64,000 nt of DNA from GCA-002700125 sp964434385 (GCA_964434385.1 CAYSUW010000002.1:1-64000), one strand, 5' to 3'; shown: positions 1-8,773, counted from the first letter of the stretch. Made by a program: numbers and translations. Notes: generated from the sequence alone by a model not told the origin.

Positions 1-1006
1 TTCGTTCTCTAGAAACATCTCTAGCTGCAAGTTCTGCAACTTCAGCTGCTCCAGTTGGTCCTGAGTGAGCAGTAGGAGGGCCTCCACTATGGTCTCCATC
101 ATCAGGTGAGCCAAAGAATTGGGCATGTATCTGGTTATAAACACCACTTGATTGGATTCGATCAAGCATTTCACTTATGGCTCCCGCAAGATTTGGATTG
201 TCAGGATCTACTGCAAATCCATATTTCTCTCCTGTTGGGAATGTATCGACAACAACAAAAGAATCATCTTGTGTTGATCTAAATCCATTAACAGGAAGAT
301 CTTGCAAAATTCCATCTACATCTCTTGCTGCTAAAGCCAAAAACATAGCAGCTGGTTCATCGAATGAAACTATAGTAGCTCCAGGATTATTTTCATTAGC
401 GAATTGTTCTCCGGTAGTACCGGTTTGAACTGCAATAGTTAATCCCTTAAATTTTTCTAAAGTCATATTCATGTTAGCGTCTTCTCTCCTGATTAGCATA
501 GACTGATCAGCATTGAAATAAGGCTTAGTAAACAAGGTTTGAGCTGCTCTTTCATCTGTAATTGTCATTGCAGATGCTACAACATCACATTCTCCTGCAG
601 CAGGGAGCAACCATATTCCATCAAATGGAACGACTTTAACTGACATTTCTAAATTAGAGCCAGTCATTTCTGCAAGTCCTTTTGATACAGCTCTCATTAT
701 TTCCATATCAAATCCAGTCCATTTACCATCTATTTCCATTTCGAATGGTGGATAAGGAGCATCTGTACAAACAGTAAGTTTGCCATCAGAAACTAATTTG
801 AATGGTGCACCTTTATCAGGATATTTAGTTTTACCTGCTGGAGCAGGTGCTTTGGCAGATGTCTTTTCAGCACTACCTGGTATTTTCATTTGTTTGGTTG
901 GTTCTGCTTTTATCTCTGATGCAGTATCTTCTTCTGTCCCACCACAAGCCAGTACTACAATCATTGAAATGAAAACAAACCCCAAAACAATTCTTTTTAA
1001 ATTCAT
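1..1006 (-). CDS. Family-3 extracellular solute-binding lipoprotein, 3' end outside window
   Basis: The frame runs from an ATG at 1006 to the window edge with no stop, giving at least 335 residues. The N-terminus is a lipoprotein signal (hydrophobic residues 6-20, lipobox VVLAC, Cys21), then a Lys/Pro/Ala linker to about residue 65. The SBP_bac_3 fold follows: APYPPFE near 83, GFDMEIMRAV near 98, and SAMTIT/FTKPYF around 145-164. This family delivers amino acids or other small polar solutes to ABC permeases. The domain normally ends around the IHAQFFG at 293-299. Here a Gly/His-rich stretch and an Ala/Glu-rich segment follow and stay open at the edge, so an extension or fusion is possible. 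AGGAAAAGT precedes the start. The permease is presumably beyond the window. Confidence 0.88.
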   Translation of the reverse strand, partial: MNLKRIVLGFVFISMIVVLACGGTEEDTASEIKAEPTKQMKIPGSAEKTSAKAPAPAGKTKYPDKGAPFKLVSDGKLTVCTDAPYPPFEMEIDGKWTGFDMEIMRAVSKGLAEMTGSNLEMSVKVVPFDGIWLLPAAGECDVVASAMTITDERAAQTLFTKPYFNADQSMLIRREDANMNMTLEKFKGLTIAVQTGTTGEQFANENNPGATIVSFDEPAAMFLALAARDVDGILQDLPVNGFRSTQDDSFVVVDTFPTGEKYGFAVDPDNPNLAGAISEMLDRIQSSGVYNQIHAQFFGSPDDGDHSGGPPTAHSGPTGAAEVAELAARDVSRER

Positions 1007-1089
1007 ACTTTTCCTCCACTAATGTGTATTAGTTGATAAGGTGTATTTTAACATAATCATTTTTATAACAAAGTTTATAGTTTTTTAAG
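1007..1089. promoter_or_regulatory. Divergent intergenic region, family-3 binding protein / sulfatase
   Basis: This 83-bp gap separates two divergent genes and must contain both promoters if each has its own. A 6-bp inverted repeat with a 4-base spacer (ACTAAT-GTGT-ATTAGT, 1018-1033) lies just upstream of the lipoprotein ribosome-binding site, and a TATAAC is at 1064-1069. Neither element has an independent line of support. Confidence 0.3.
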
Positions 1090-2631
1090 ATGAAATTTAC
1101 TAAAAAAACTCCTAATGTGATATTTATTATTTCTGATGAAATGAAAGCAACGTCCCTTAAGATGTATTCAGAATATGGCGTTGAAACACCGAATTTAGAA
1201 AACCTTGCTAATAGTGGGGTATTATTTAAAAATGCTATTACGCCTCATCCACTGTGCGTACCTGCTAGAACTTCATTGGTTACTTCAAGATTTCCTAGTT
1301 CAACAGGTTGTAGAAGAAATGAAATTTTCTTGCCATTAACTGAAACACATGTATTTGAAATATGGAAGAAAATTGGGTTTAAAAATGGCTTGATAGGGAA
1401 AAACCATTGTTATCAGGAAAAAGAACATATAGATTCCTTCGATGTTTTTTGTCCTATATCTCATTCTACTGGAGGGAAGTGTAGGATTTGTAATGAGATA
1501 TTCTGCTCTCACACTCCTGATATTGTAAAGACTAAGGGAATGAAGTGGGTAATAGATTCAGATGTGATTATAGGTTCACATAAAACTAGAAATAATATGC
1601 CATGGCAAAGTCCTAGACTTTCTTACGCTGTAACAAATCATAAGATAGAAGGTTATTCTACTGATGCGATTACTACTCAGGCAGAATCTTTTTTAGAGAA
1701 ATATAAAGATGAAACGTTTGCACTTTGGTTATCTTATCCAGATCCACATGCTCCTTACGAAGTTCCTGAAAAATATTTTAATCAAGTTAAATCAGAATCT
1801 AATAAGTTACCTCCAAATTCTAAAAATTCAATAAAAGGTTCTGGCCACCCTGAAAGGAATAAAGTTTTATATGAAATTTTGAACATGGAAAAAGATGATC
1901 CTGATCAAATTCAGGAAAATGTTGATGTCTATAATGCAATGGTGAAATTTGTAGATGATGGAGTTGGAAGAATTATTGAAAAAGTGAAAAAACTAGGATT
2001 GGAAAATGACACTATTATAGTTTTTACAGCAGATCATGGTGATTTTGCTGGAGAACATAATATGATGGGAAAGGGGGGAGTGTTTTATGATTCTTTAGTA
2101 AAAGTCCCCTTAATTGTTTCATATCCTGGTGTAGTACCACAATCAGTTATTGAAGAAAATGTTGTAAATACTATTGATATTGTTCCTACTCTTCTCAGAT
2201 TACAGAATATTGAAATCCCCAAAAGAATGCAGGGTAATCTTTTACCTTCAGCATTAGACGTAGAACCTCAAAAAGCTACTTTTTCTGAATACGGAGCTGG
2301 AGGTCCTCCTTTTAACTTAGAAGACTTAAAAAACTTTGAAAAACCTTTAGGACGTAGAACAATTATTGAAACTCTTTGGGCTAGGGAAGCTGAAGGAAGA
2401 AGAAAAATGGTCAGAACAATCGAATGGAAGTATATATATGATCCTATGGGTGATTTAGATGAACTATATGACCTAAAAAATGATCCATGGGAAATGGAAA
2501 ATTTGTCAGAAAATCTTAATTATTCAGATATTAAGAATCAAATGAAATCTTATTTGTTGAATTGGGCTATTTCAAGAGAAGATACAGAACCTGTTCCATT
2601 ACCAAAATCTATTGGAAGAGAAAATAATTAA
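1090..2631 (+). CDS. Type I (formylglycine-dependent) sulfatase
   Basis: A 513-residue arylsulfatase-family (alkaline phosphatase superfamily) hydrolase that removes sulfate esters from organic substrates. The formylglycine motif is CVPAR at 56-60, with Cys56 the residue expected to be converted. The N-terminal metal-binding strand is IISDEM (14-19), and the C-terminal metal site TADHGDFAGEH precedes KGG near 330-345. There is no signal peptide, so a cytoplasmic location is inferred, acting on imported sulfated substrates. Its closest functional context is the sugar/sugar-acid region that follows. The gene ends 4 bp from a convergent SDR. No strong Shine-Dalgarno is seen (TTTTTTAAG before ATG). 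The substrate is unknown; choline-sulfatase-like or carbohydrate sulfatase are both possible. Confidence 0.88.
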   Translation: MKFTKKTPNVIFIISDEMKATSLKMYSEYGVETPNLENLANSGVLFKNAITPHPLCVPARTSLVTSRFPSSTGCRRNEIFLPLTETHVFEIWKKIGFKNGLIGKNHCYQEKEHIDSFDVFCPISHSTGGKCRICNEIFCSHTPDIVKTKGMKWVIDSDVIIGSHKTRNNMPWQSPRLSYAVTNHKIEGYSTDAITTQAESFLEKYKDETFALWLSYPDPHAPYEVPEKYFNQVKSESNKLPPNSKNSIKGSGHPERNKVLYEILNMEKDDPDQIQENVDVYNAMVKFVDDGVGRIIEKVKKLGLENDTIIVFTADHGDFAGEHNMMGKGGVFYDSLVKVPLIVSYPGVVPQSVIEENVVNTIDIVPTLLRLQNIEIPKRMQGNLLPSALDVEPQKATFSEYGAGGPPFNLEDLKNFEKPLGRRTIIETLWAREAEGRRKMVRTIEWKYIYDPMGDLDELYDLKNDPWEMENLSENLNYSDIKNQMKSYLLNWAISREDTEPVPLPKSIGRENN

Positions 2632-2635
2632 TTTA

Positions 2636-3343
2636 TTATCTAGTAATTATTGTTCCTCTAACGTATTCAGCCGCATCACTTGCAAGAAATGCATAAACTT
2701 CAGCCACTTTTTCTGGATCTGCTAATGCTTTTATATGTTCATCAGAAGCACCTTTAGTAGTAATTCCACTTCTAACTCTTCCAGGCAAGACATCATTAAT
2801 TCTTATTCCATGTCTAGAAATATGGTAATCAAGAACCATTGCTAATCCATGCGTTCCACCTTTACTAGAGCCATAAGCGTAAGAAGCACTACCTCCAGTT
2901 ACTCCAGCTCCTGATGCTGTAAGAATTATAGTTCCTTTTTTATTGGGAATCATAACTTTACATACATGTTTTACAACTAAAAAAGATCCTTTTAAATTAA
3001 TATTTAACACTTCATCCCAAACTTCTTCTTCTAGTTCTCTAATGTCAACCATAGCTCCACCCATAACACCTGCAATTTGTAGTAGTACATCTATGTTACC
3101 CATCCACTTATTTGCTTCTAATACCCCATTTTCTACTTCTTCTTCATTCATAATGTTGACCTTAAAGAATTTTGCATTTCCACCTAAAGATAGGATTTCT
3201 TTTATAGTTTCTTCTCCTTCTTCTTGGTTAAAATCAAATCCTGCCACTTGAGCTCCAGATTTTGCAATCTCTTTAGCTGTTGCTTTGCCAATTCCAGATG
3301 CAATTCCAGTCACTAAAATCTTTTTATCTTTTAAATCTGACAT
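2636..3343 (-). CDS. SDR-family NAD(P)-dependent oxidoreductase, short C-terminus
   Basis: A classical short-chain dehydrogenase of 235 residues. The cofactor motif TGIASGIG is at 12-19, the catalytic Ser is near 144 (TASGAG), and the Tyr/Lys pair is Tyr157-x3-Lys161. The usual NNAG is degenerate (QIAG near 89-92). The protein stops at GTIITR, before the VDGG segment that normally ends the family, so it is about 10 residues short. The stop is genuine in the sequence, so this is either a natural short form or a recent 3' truncation. It is the last gene of the minus operon from 8700 and has a good AGGAG 6 bases before the ATG. Probable role: oxidation of a sugar or hydroxy acid; substrate unknown. 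Confidence 0.85.
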   Translation of the reverse strand: MSDLKDKKILVTGIASGIGKATAKEIAKSGAQVAGFDFNQEEGEETIKEILSLGGNAKFFKVNIMNEEEVENGVLEANKWMGNIDVLLQIAGVMGGAMVDIRELEEEVWDEVLNINLKGSFLVVKHVCKVMIPNKKGTIILTASGAGVTGGSASYAYGSSKGGTHGLAMVLDYHISRHGIRINDVLPGRVRSGITTKGASDEHIKALADPEKVAEVYAFLASDAAEYVRGTIITR

Positions 3344-3360
3344 TTTACTCCTTGATTATT

Positions 3361-4368
3361 TTATAATTCGTTTTCTTCAGGGTTTCCATCTAACACATAA
3401 CTGAGCCCTTTTGATTTATTGTTTAAATTTGTTATTTGTTTTTCTGTGAGTTTTATTTCTAAAGCACCAACGTTCTCTTTCATCTGTTCTTCTTTATCTG
3501 CCCCAGATATAGCTACTGATATTTCGGGGTGACTTAATACCCATGAGAGAGATATTTGTGCAGGTGTAGCATTATGCTGTTCAGCTATATTTTGAATTAA
3601 TTCTATCAATTCTATTGTTTTTCCTTTCATAACATCTGAATAGATGCTTTTTAGATAAGGTTTTACGTTCCAAAGACTTCCTGCATCCGGTTTGCTTTTA
3701 GGATCGTATGATCCACTAAGAAGTCCTATTCCTAGAGGACTGTATGCCATTATTCCAACACCTGTATGTTTAGCTAGGCTAAAATGTTCTTCTTCCAGTT
3801 GTCTATTCATTAAACTATAAGGATTTTGCATGGTTATAAATGGAGCGGCATTAGTTTTTTCTGCTATAGATAATGCTCTGTATATTTGCCATGCTTTGTA
3901 ATTGCTACAAGCTGGATAGAGTATTTTTCCTGCTCTTACCAAGTCATCCATTGCTCTGACAATTTCTTCCAATGGAGTAGAGTTATCAGGTTCATGAAGT
4001 ATATAAACGTCTATGTGATCCGTATTTAGTCTTTTTAAAGATCTTTCCACTTCTCTCATGATATGGAAACGAGAGCTTCCTCTATCATTAGGCATGGTTC
4101 CTATGGGACTAGTGACTTTAGAAGTTATTACTACATCATCTCTGCATGACTTTAATACTTTGCCAAGTATTTGCTCAGAAGTTCCTGCATTAATGCGTTC
4201 ATCAAGTAGTCCGTAGACGTTAGCACAATCAATAAGATTAACTCCAAGATCTATAGTGCTTCTGATAAATTTTTCAGCTTTTGAGGGATCTCCTTCTCCG
4301 CGTAATCCTAATCCTAGAGCTATGCGAGACACCTTGACCCCGCTATTTCCAAAATTTACATATTCCAT
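3361..4368 (-). CDS. Aldo/keto reductase
   Basis: A 335-residue AKR-family protein, an NAD(P)H-dependent carbonyl reductase or sugar dehydrogenase with a TIM barrel. The catalytic tetrad is readable as Asp47, Tyr52, Lys84 and His125 (ILHEPD). C-terminal features are YSPLGIGLLSG near 214 and the cofactor-phosphate region AISGADKEEQ near 296. AAAGGAG lies 13 bases before the ATG. It sits 4 bp after the lyase and 17 bp before the SDR in the same minus operon, so it probably acts on the same compound. Sugar or L-fucose/galactose-type dehydrogenase activity is possible, but the substrate cannot be assigned. Confidence 0.9.
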   Translation of the reverse strand: MEYVNFGNSGVKVSRIALGLGLRGEGDPSKAEKFIRSTIDLGVNLIDCANVYGLLDERINAGTSEQILGKVLKSCRDDVVITSKVTSPIGTMPNDRGSSRFHIMREVERSLKRLNTDHIDVYILHEPDNSTPLEEIVRAMDDLVRAGKILYPACSNYKAWQIYRALSIAEKTNAAPFITMQNPYSLMNRQLEEEHFSLAKHTGVGIMAYSPLGIGLLSGSYDPKSKPDAGSLWNVKPYLKSIYSDVMKGKTIELIELIQNIAEQHNATPAQISLSWVLSHPEISVAISGADKEEQMKENVGALEIKLTEKQITNLNNKSKGLSYVLDGNPEENEL

Positions 4369-4372
4369 AAAA

Positions 4373-5896
4373 TTAACTTTCTCCTTTTAAAATAAAGTTA
4401 TCGATTTCTTTGTTTAATTTAATTTCAGAATCTTTTAATAATTGAAGTTTTTCTTCTAACCATTTTTCTTGATCCGTTAAACTGTTAGTTAAATTTTTTG
4501 CAATTGATAATGTATGCTCTGGATGAGGTCCTCCTTCAACTTGTCTTGATAAAACAGAATTTAAGGGATTTAAAGCATTTTCATATTGATTTTTAGTTAG
4601 GCCAATTGGTTTTCCGAAATATTCAATAGCTGCTTCATCCAAGAGTTCAGAAGTAGTGTCTTGAGAATTAATGTTTCTTTCTTCTGCAAGCCTAACAAGT
4701 GTTCCTACACATTGATGAGCAATTCTCCAAGAATATCCTTTTTCTTTTACAATTGTTGCAGCAATTTCTGTAGCAGTAGCCCATCTGGATTTTGATTTTA
4801 GTTCTACATATTGTTCTCTAATTGTTATATCAGGTAGCATAGTTGTTAGCCAAGTAAGGTCTCTTCTAGCTAAATTAAAAATATTTTGTAATGAAATTGG
4901 CCAAATTGTAGACATACCACTTTCTGCAGGACCAGTTTTGCTTTTACTAGCAGAAAAGGCTCCAGTAAGAGATCCTATAGCAGTAGCTGTAGAACTACGC
5001 ATATGTTCTAATGCAACTGGATTTTTCTTATGCATCATAATACTACTTGTATGGCAAAATCTATCAGGTAGATCTATTAGTAACATGTCATCACTGTAAA
5101 AAAATGCTAAATCATCAGCCCACCTTCCAGTATGTGAACACAAAATAGCAAGGTTTGAATATACCTGTAGTAAAGAATCATCAGTTCCTAAAATAGCATC
5201 AAGAGTACTTTCCCTTACATCATCAAAACCTAAAAGTTCAGCTGTTCTTTTTCTATTAACAGGAAAAGGAGATCCAGTTCCTATTGCAGATCCTGCTGGG
5301 CTGGAATTTGAATATTTATAAGAATAACAAAATCTATCAATGTCTCTATGTAATCCTTCAGCCCACATTAAAGCATATGCGCCTAGAGTAGTTACTTGAG
5401 CATGTAATCCATGTGTTGATTCAGGAACTATAACCTTTCGATGTTTTATAGCAAACTCAATCAATGTTTTTTCTACTTGAATCATTAATGGGATAGTTTG
5501 TAAAATTTGGTCTCTAAGAAAAACATGAACTCTGACTTGACCTAAATCTCCAGAGGATCTTGCAAGATGTATCCTACCTCCAACATCATAACCTAATTTT
5601 CTAATTAGATAATGTTCACCAGAGTGAAGTCCCCATCCATGTTGAGATCTAATTTCTTCAACTCCTTTTTTATCCATATATCTTAGTTCTTTCAAAATTG
5701 ATTGTGCATCTTTTTGAGGAATAATATTATTCTCTCCAAGCATTAAAACATGAGATTTATCGAATGCGTGATAAGTTTTGATGAATGGAGTATCATCTTC
5801 TACATTTTCATAAGCCACATCAGATAAAAGGGGTTCATTTAATCTTATTCCAGTTCCCCTATATCCATCATATTTATCATGAGGTAATTGTTTCAT
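4373..5896 (-). CDS. Argininosuccinate lyase/fumarase superfamily lyase (catabolic, substrate unknown)
   Basis: A 507-residue protein with the three conserved regions of the aspartase/fumarase superfamily in ASL-like order: HLARSSGD near 110-117, ESTHGLHAQVT near 160-170, and the signature loop SSIMMHKKNP near 283-292. In argininosuccinate lyase the last motif reads SSxMPQKKNP; here Pro-Gln is replaced by Met-His. Known members catalyse beta-elimination from fumarate- or succinate-containing substrates, usually at C-N bonds. No arginine-biosynthesis gene is nearby. The surrounding SDRs, AKR and ThuA protein suggest a degradative role, as in the lyases acting on N-substituted aspartates. AGGTGAT precedes the ATG. 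Confidence 0.82.
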   Translation of the reverse strand: MKQLPHDKYDGYRGTGIRLNEPLLSDVAYENVEDDTPFIKTYHAFDKSHVLMLGENNIIPQKDAQSILKELRYMDKKGVEEIRSQHGWGLHSGEHYLIRKLGYDVGGRIHLARSSGDLGQVRVHVFLRDQILQTIPLMIQVEKTLIEFAIKHRKVIVPESTHGLHAQVTTLGAYALMWAEGLHRDIDRFCYSYKYSNSSPAGSAIGTGSPFPVNRKRTAELLGFDDVRESTLDAILGTDDSLLQVYSNLAILCSHTGRWADDLAFFYSDDMLLIDLPDRFCHTSSIMMHKKNPVALEHMRSSTATAIGSLTGAFSASKSKTGPAESGMSTIWPISLQNIFNLARRDLTWLTTMLPDITIREQYVELKSKSRWATATEIAATIVKEKGYSWRIAHQCVGTLVRLAEERNINSQDTTSELLDEAAIEYFGKPIGLTKNQYENALNPLNSVLSRQVEGGPHPEHTLSIAKNLTNSLTDQEKWLEEKLQLLKDSEIKLNKEIDNFILKGES

Positions 5897-5903
5897 TTAT
5901 CAC

Positions 5904-6629
5904 CTAATCTTTAGAAGAAACAAATTTAATTGAATTATCTAGGATTTTTAAAAATCCAGGATTATCTACACTTATTCCAGTATGTCCTAAAGCTATATAA
6001 ACAGTTTTTCCTTTATAGTAATTAGTTGACCATCCGAGAGGATGAGATTCTCCTTCATAGTCTGCTTCGATAAAAATTTTATAATCATTCTCAGGTAACT
6101 GAAGTTTGTAATATAATTCATCATCTGTGAAGAAATTTTCTACTCCTAGTGTGCATGGGTGATCTTCATCGGTGACTTTAACTTCAAATCTTGAGAAAGG
6201 TGGATGTGTACTAGGAGTTTGATTTGGATATGTAGGTGGTTGTTGAATTCCAACCCATCCTCCTCCAACTATTTTTAACCATTCGTCCCAACCTGGACAT
6301 GAATCAGGAGAAATATGAATTGAAATTAACCCACCCCCGGATTCTACAAACCATTTTAAATTTTGTTGTTGTTGTTCAGTAAAATCATTATTTCTTTCTG
6401 ACTTAGGAATACTAGGAATCCTTCTGTTCTTCTTTGTAGATCCTTCATCTATTCCACCTCTTCTAGTATTTAAAACTACTGCATCATAATCCAATAAAGG
6501 AACTCTATCTAATTCTTTAGCAGATCTTGATACTTTTACACTATGACCTGACTCACGTAAAGATTTTGAAATAATCGGTGTAGATAGATGATAAGGATGT
6601 CTTCCGCCAGTAATTAATAATATTTTCAT
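5904..6629 (-). CDS. ThuA-like domain protein
   Basis: A 241-residue protein with the ThuA fold (glutamine-amidotransferase-like, family of trehalose utilisation protein ThuA): N-terminal KILLITGGRHPYH, then WFVESGGGLISIHISPDS around 92-109, and HPCTLGVENFFTDDELY near 155-175. The family is associated with catabolism of sugars, including 3-keto sugars, though its biochemical role is poorly established. AAAGGAG is well placed before the ATG. It lies between an SDR and an ASL-like lyase in one operon, which supports a shared catabolic pathway. Confidence 0.82.
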   Translation of the reverse strand: MKILLITGGRHPYHLSTPIISKSLRESGHSVKVSRSAKELDRVPLLDYDAVVLNTRRGGIDEGSTKKNRRIPSIPKSERNNDFTEQQQQNLKWFVESGGGLISIHISPDSCPGWDEWLKIVGGGWVGIQQPPTYPNQTPSTHPPFSRFEVKVTDEDHPCTLGVENFFTDDELYYKLQLPENDYKIFIEADYEGESHPLGWSTNYYKGKTVYIALGHTGISVDNPGFLKILDNSIKFVSSKD

Positions 6630-6664
6630 TTTTCTCCTTTAGTTAATTTAATTATTCTGAATTC

Positions 6665-7453
6665 TCATATAAGACTATTTGTCTGACAACCATCTACGTT
6701 TATACAAGCTCCAGAGATTAATCCAGCTTGTTGTGATGCTAGGAATGTAACAGTTGCACCTATTGGTTCTACTGTTCCAAATTTTCCTGCTGGTAAATTT
6801 TGTTCTATAAAAGAGTCTATAAATTCTTTAGAATTATCTTTTACAAGTTTGTCCCATCCATTACCTTCATTCTTAATCATTCCAGGTGCTACTGAATTGA
6901 CACACACACCATCTTTAATGACTTTTCTAGCAGTACTTTTTGTTATAGTTATTAATGCAGATTTTGCTGTCATATAAGCTGAACTTGCACCTCCGTATTC
7001 TCTACCCCAAATTGAAGCAATGTTAATGACTCTACCCCATTTTTTTTCTTGCATTTTAGGAATTGCAAGTTTCATTAGATCTATACTAGTGTAGAAATTC
7101 AGATCTAGAACTATTTCATAATCTTGGATAGATTGTTCTAAAATAGAACCTGATGAAGTAGAAGAGCCACCACCTCCAACATTATTAACTAAGATATCTA
7201 TATCTCCAAGATTTTTTATTACTTCTTCGTATGCTTTAATTCTTGATCCAGATTCAGAAAGATCAGCTACAAATCCATAAGCAGTTACTCCTAATTTTTC
7301 TATTTCTTCTGCAGTTTCTTTGATAGTTTTAGAATTCCTACTACATATAGCTACATGAACTCCTTCTCGTGCTAATGCTAGTGCAGATTCTTTTCCTATT
7401 CCTTTACTTGCAGCAGTGACAAAAGCAACTTTATCTTTAATTCCAAAATCCAT
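6665..7453 (-). CDS. SDR-family oxidoreductase
   Basis: A 262-residue classical SDR. The Rossmann motif is TAASKGIG at 13-20, the structural motif NNVGG at 90-94, and the catalytic residues are Ser147, Tyr160 and Lys164. It ends with the canonical SGACINVDG. It is clearly paralogous to the SDR at 30718-31497: both share EKKWGRVINIAS-type and DGVCVNS segments, about half of the residues by eye. It follows the binding-protein gene by 8 bp, and its ribosome-binding site AAGGAG is strong. Likely a sugar or polyol dehydrogenase. Confidence 0.9.
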   Translation of the reverse strand: MDFGIKDKVAFVTAASKGIGKESALALAREGVHVAICSRNSKTIKETAEEIEKLGVTAYGFVADLSESGSRIKAYEEVIKNLGDIDILVNNVGGGGSSTSSGSILEQSIQDYEIVLDLNFYTSIDLMKLAIPKMQEKKWGRVINIASIWGREYGGASSAYMTAKSALITITKSTARKVIKDGVCVNSVAPGMIKNEGNGWDKLVKDNSKEFIDSFIEQNLPAGKFGTVEPIGATVTFLASQQAGLISGACINVDGCQTNSLI

Positions 7454-7461
7454 AAATCTCC

Positions 7462-8700
7462 TTATTTATTTAATATCTTGTTAATTTTTTGGACAGCATC
7501 AGAAATTGCTTCCTTTGGGGAAGTCCTTAAATTTATTGCATCATCAACCATGAGGTTTAGAATCTCAATAATGGGTGTGCCTTCAGTTATTTTAGGTAAT
7601 GTTTTTGCACCTTTATGTGATTCTTCCATTATTGAATATTCAGGGTTTGATTCTAGTAGTTTGGGGTTATTCCAAGTACTAATTCTTGTTCCTGACATAC
7701 CAAAAGTTGTTGAAAGATAATCCATTTCTTCTGAACATAAAAATTTGATGAATTTATAAGCTAAATCTTTGTTTTTAGAACCTTGTGGAATTGAATATGC
7801 CCAATAAACATTCAAGGATATGTTATCTTTTAAGTTTTCTGACTTAGGAATAAGATGACATTGAACTTGACCTCTTACTTTAGATGAATCTAGTTTTTGT
7901 GCCATTGAAGCAAATCCAATCCAGTTCCACATCATTGCCGCTTTTCCATCTGCAAAGAAAATTCCTGAACCCAATGAATCCCATTTTAGTGATTCTTTAG
8001 GGACGACTTTATATTTGTGGATTAAATCTACCATGAATTGTAGAGATTCTTCGCCTATATTATTATCGAACATAGCAATTTTATTGGAATTATTTAAAAA
8101 TTCTCCGCCACGGCTCCATAATTGAATTAAAAAATCATAAACATTGTTATGGGCATCAGGAAGACCTGCTGTTATAGTACCCCACATTCCATTGGTAGGG
8201 TCATTAAAAAATAAAGCAATATCTAAGAATTCAGACCAATTTGTAGGAGGTTTCAAAGAATAACCATATTCATTATAGAATTTATTTCTATTATCCTGTG
8301 ATTCGAATAAATCTTTTCTTGTAATTAATACTTCAGGTCCATCATGTAATGGGAGTCCAAATATATTATTATTACTTTTCTGAAGCTGTAATAGACTTTG
8401 TGGCCATCCATCACTCCAACCTTCAGGTGGATCTTTAGCAATATAAGGATTTAATAATGTAGCTAATTTTTTTTCAAATATTTCAGGGTACCAGTCTGTA
8501 ACTGTTGTCATTATATCTACGTTGTCATCTAACATGCCTTTGTTGTTAACCATATTCATATAAAGTGTATGAACTTCTTCTTCTATTACTTCAACAGTAA
8601 AATCGGGTAAATTATGAAGATTTCTGAATTTTTCTGACGCTTTTTCAATAAAATGATTAAATACTCCACCATCTCTTGAAATAATTTTTAATGTACTCAA
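7462..8700 (-). CDS. Family-1 solute-binding-like protein without signal peptide (TTG start)
   Basis: A 412-residue protein with the ABC family-1 (sugar) binding-protein fold: IFGLPLHDGPEVLITRKDL near 110-128, a NWSEFLDIA segment, FFADGKAAMMWNW near 248-260, and a C-terminal KEAISDAVQKIN helix. The gene starts at TTG (8700) behind TTAGGAAAAA. No hydrophobic export signal is present, and the upstream sequence is not in frame with one. It begins almost directly with the first beta strand (STLKIISRDGG). No permease or ATPase of this class is near. Either it is a cytoplasmic relative with a new role, or the signal was lost by rearrangement; a 17-bp direct repeat spans the start. It heads the six-gene minus operon. 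Confidence 0.75.
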   Translation of the reverse strand: MSTLKIISRDGGVFNHFIEKASEKFRNLHNLPDFTVEVIEEEVHTLYMNMVNNKGMLDDNVDIMTTVTDWYPEIFEKKLATLLNPYIAKDPPEGWSDGWPQSLLQLQKSNNNIFGLPLHDGPEVLITRKDLFESQDNRNKFYNEYGYSLKPPTNWSEFLDIALFFNDPTNGMWGTITAGLPDAHNNVYDFLIQLWSRGGEFLNNSNKIAMFDNNIGEESLQFMVDLIHKYKVVPKESLKWDSLGSGIFFADGKAAMMWNWIGFASMAQKLDSSKVRGQVQCHLIPKSENLKDNISLNVYWAYSIPQGSKNKDLAYKFIKFLCSEEMDYLSTTFGMSGTRISTWNNPKLLESNPEYSIMEESHKGAKTLPKITEGTPIIEILNLMVDDAINLRTSPKEAISDAVQKINKILNK

Positions 8701-8773
8701 TTTTTCCTAAATTGTAATTAATAATATTTGTATGTAACAGGATATAGAATATTTTCAATGTACTCAATTTTTC
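8690..8773. repeat. 17-bp direct repeat, 67 bp apart, spanning the TTG start
   Basis: AATGTACTCAATTTTTC occurs at 8690-8706 and again, exactly, at 8757-8773. On the minus strand each copy reads GAAAAATTGAGTACATT, meaning spacer, TTG start and first codons of the binding-like protein. The spacing of 67 is not a multiple of three, so the upstream copy opens a different frame that ends after about 37 codons. This looks like a short duplication or the scar of a rearrangement. Confidence 0.7.

Noticed and set aside
177..428. Open frame on the plus strand within the family-3 binding-protein gene
   Set aside because: It is antisense to a clear SBP_bac_3 domain and has no family features or ribosome-binding site.
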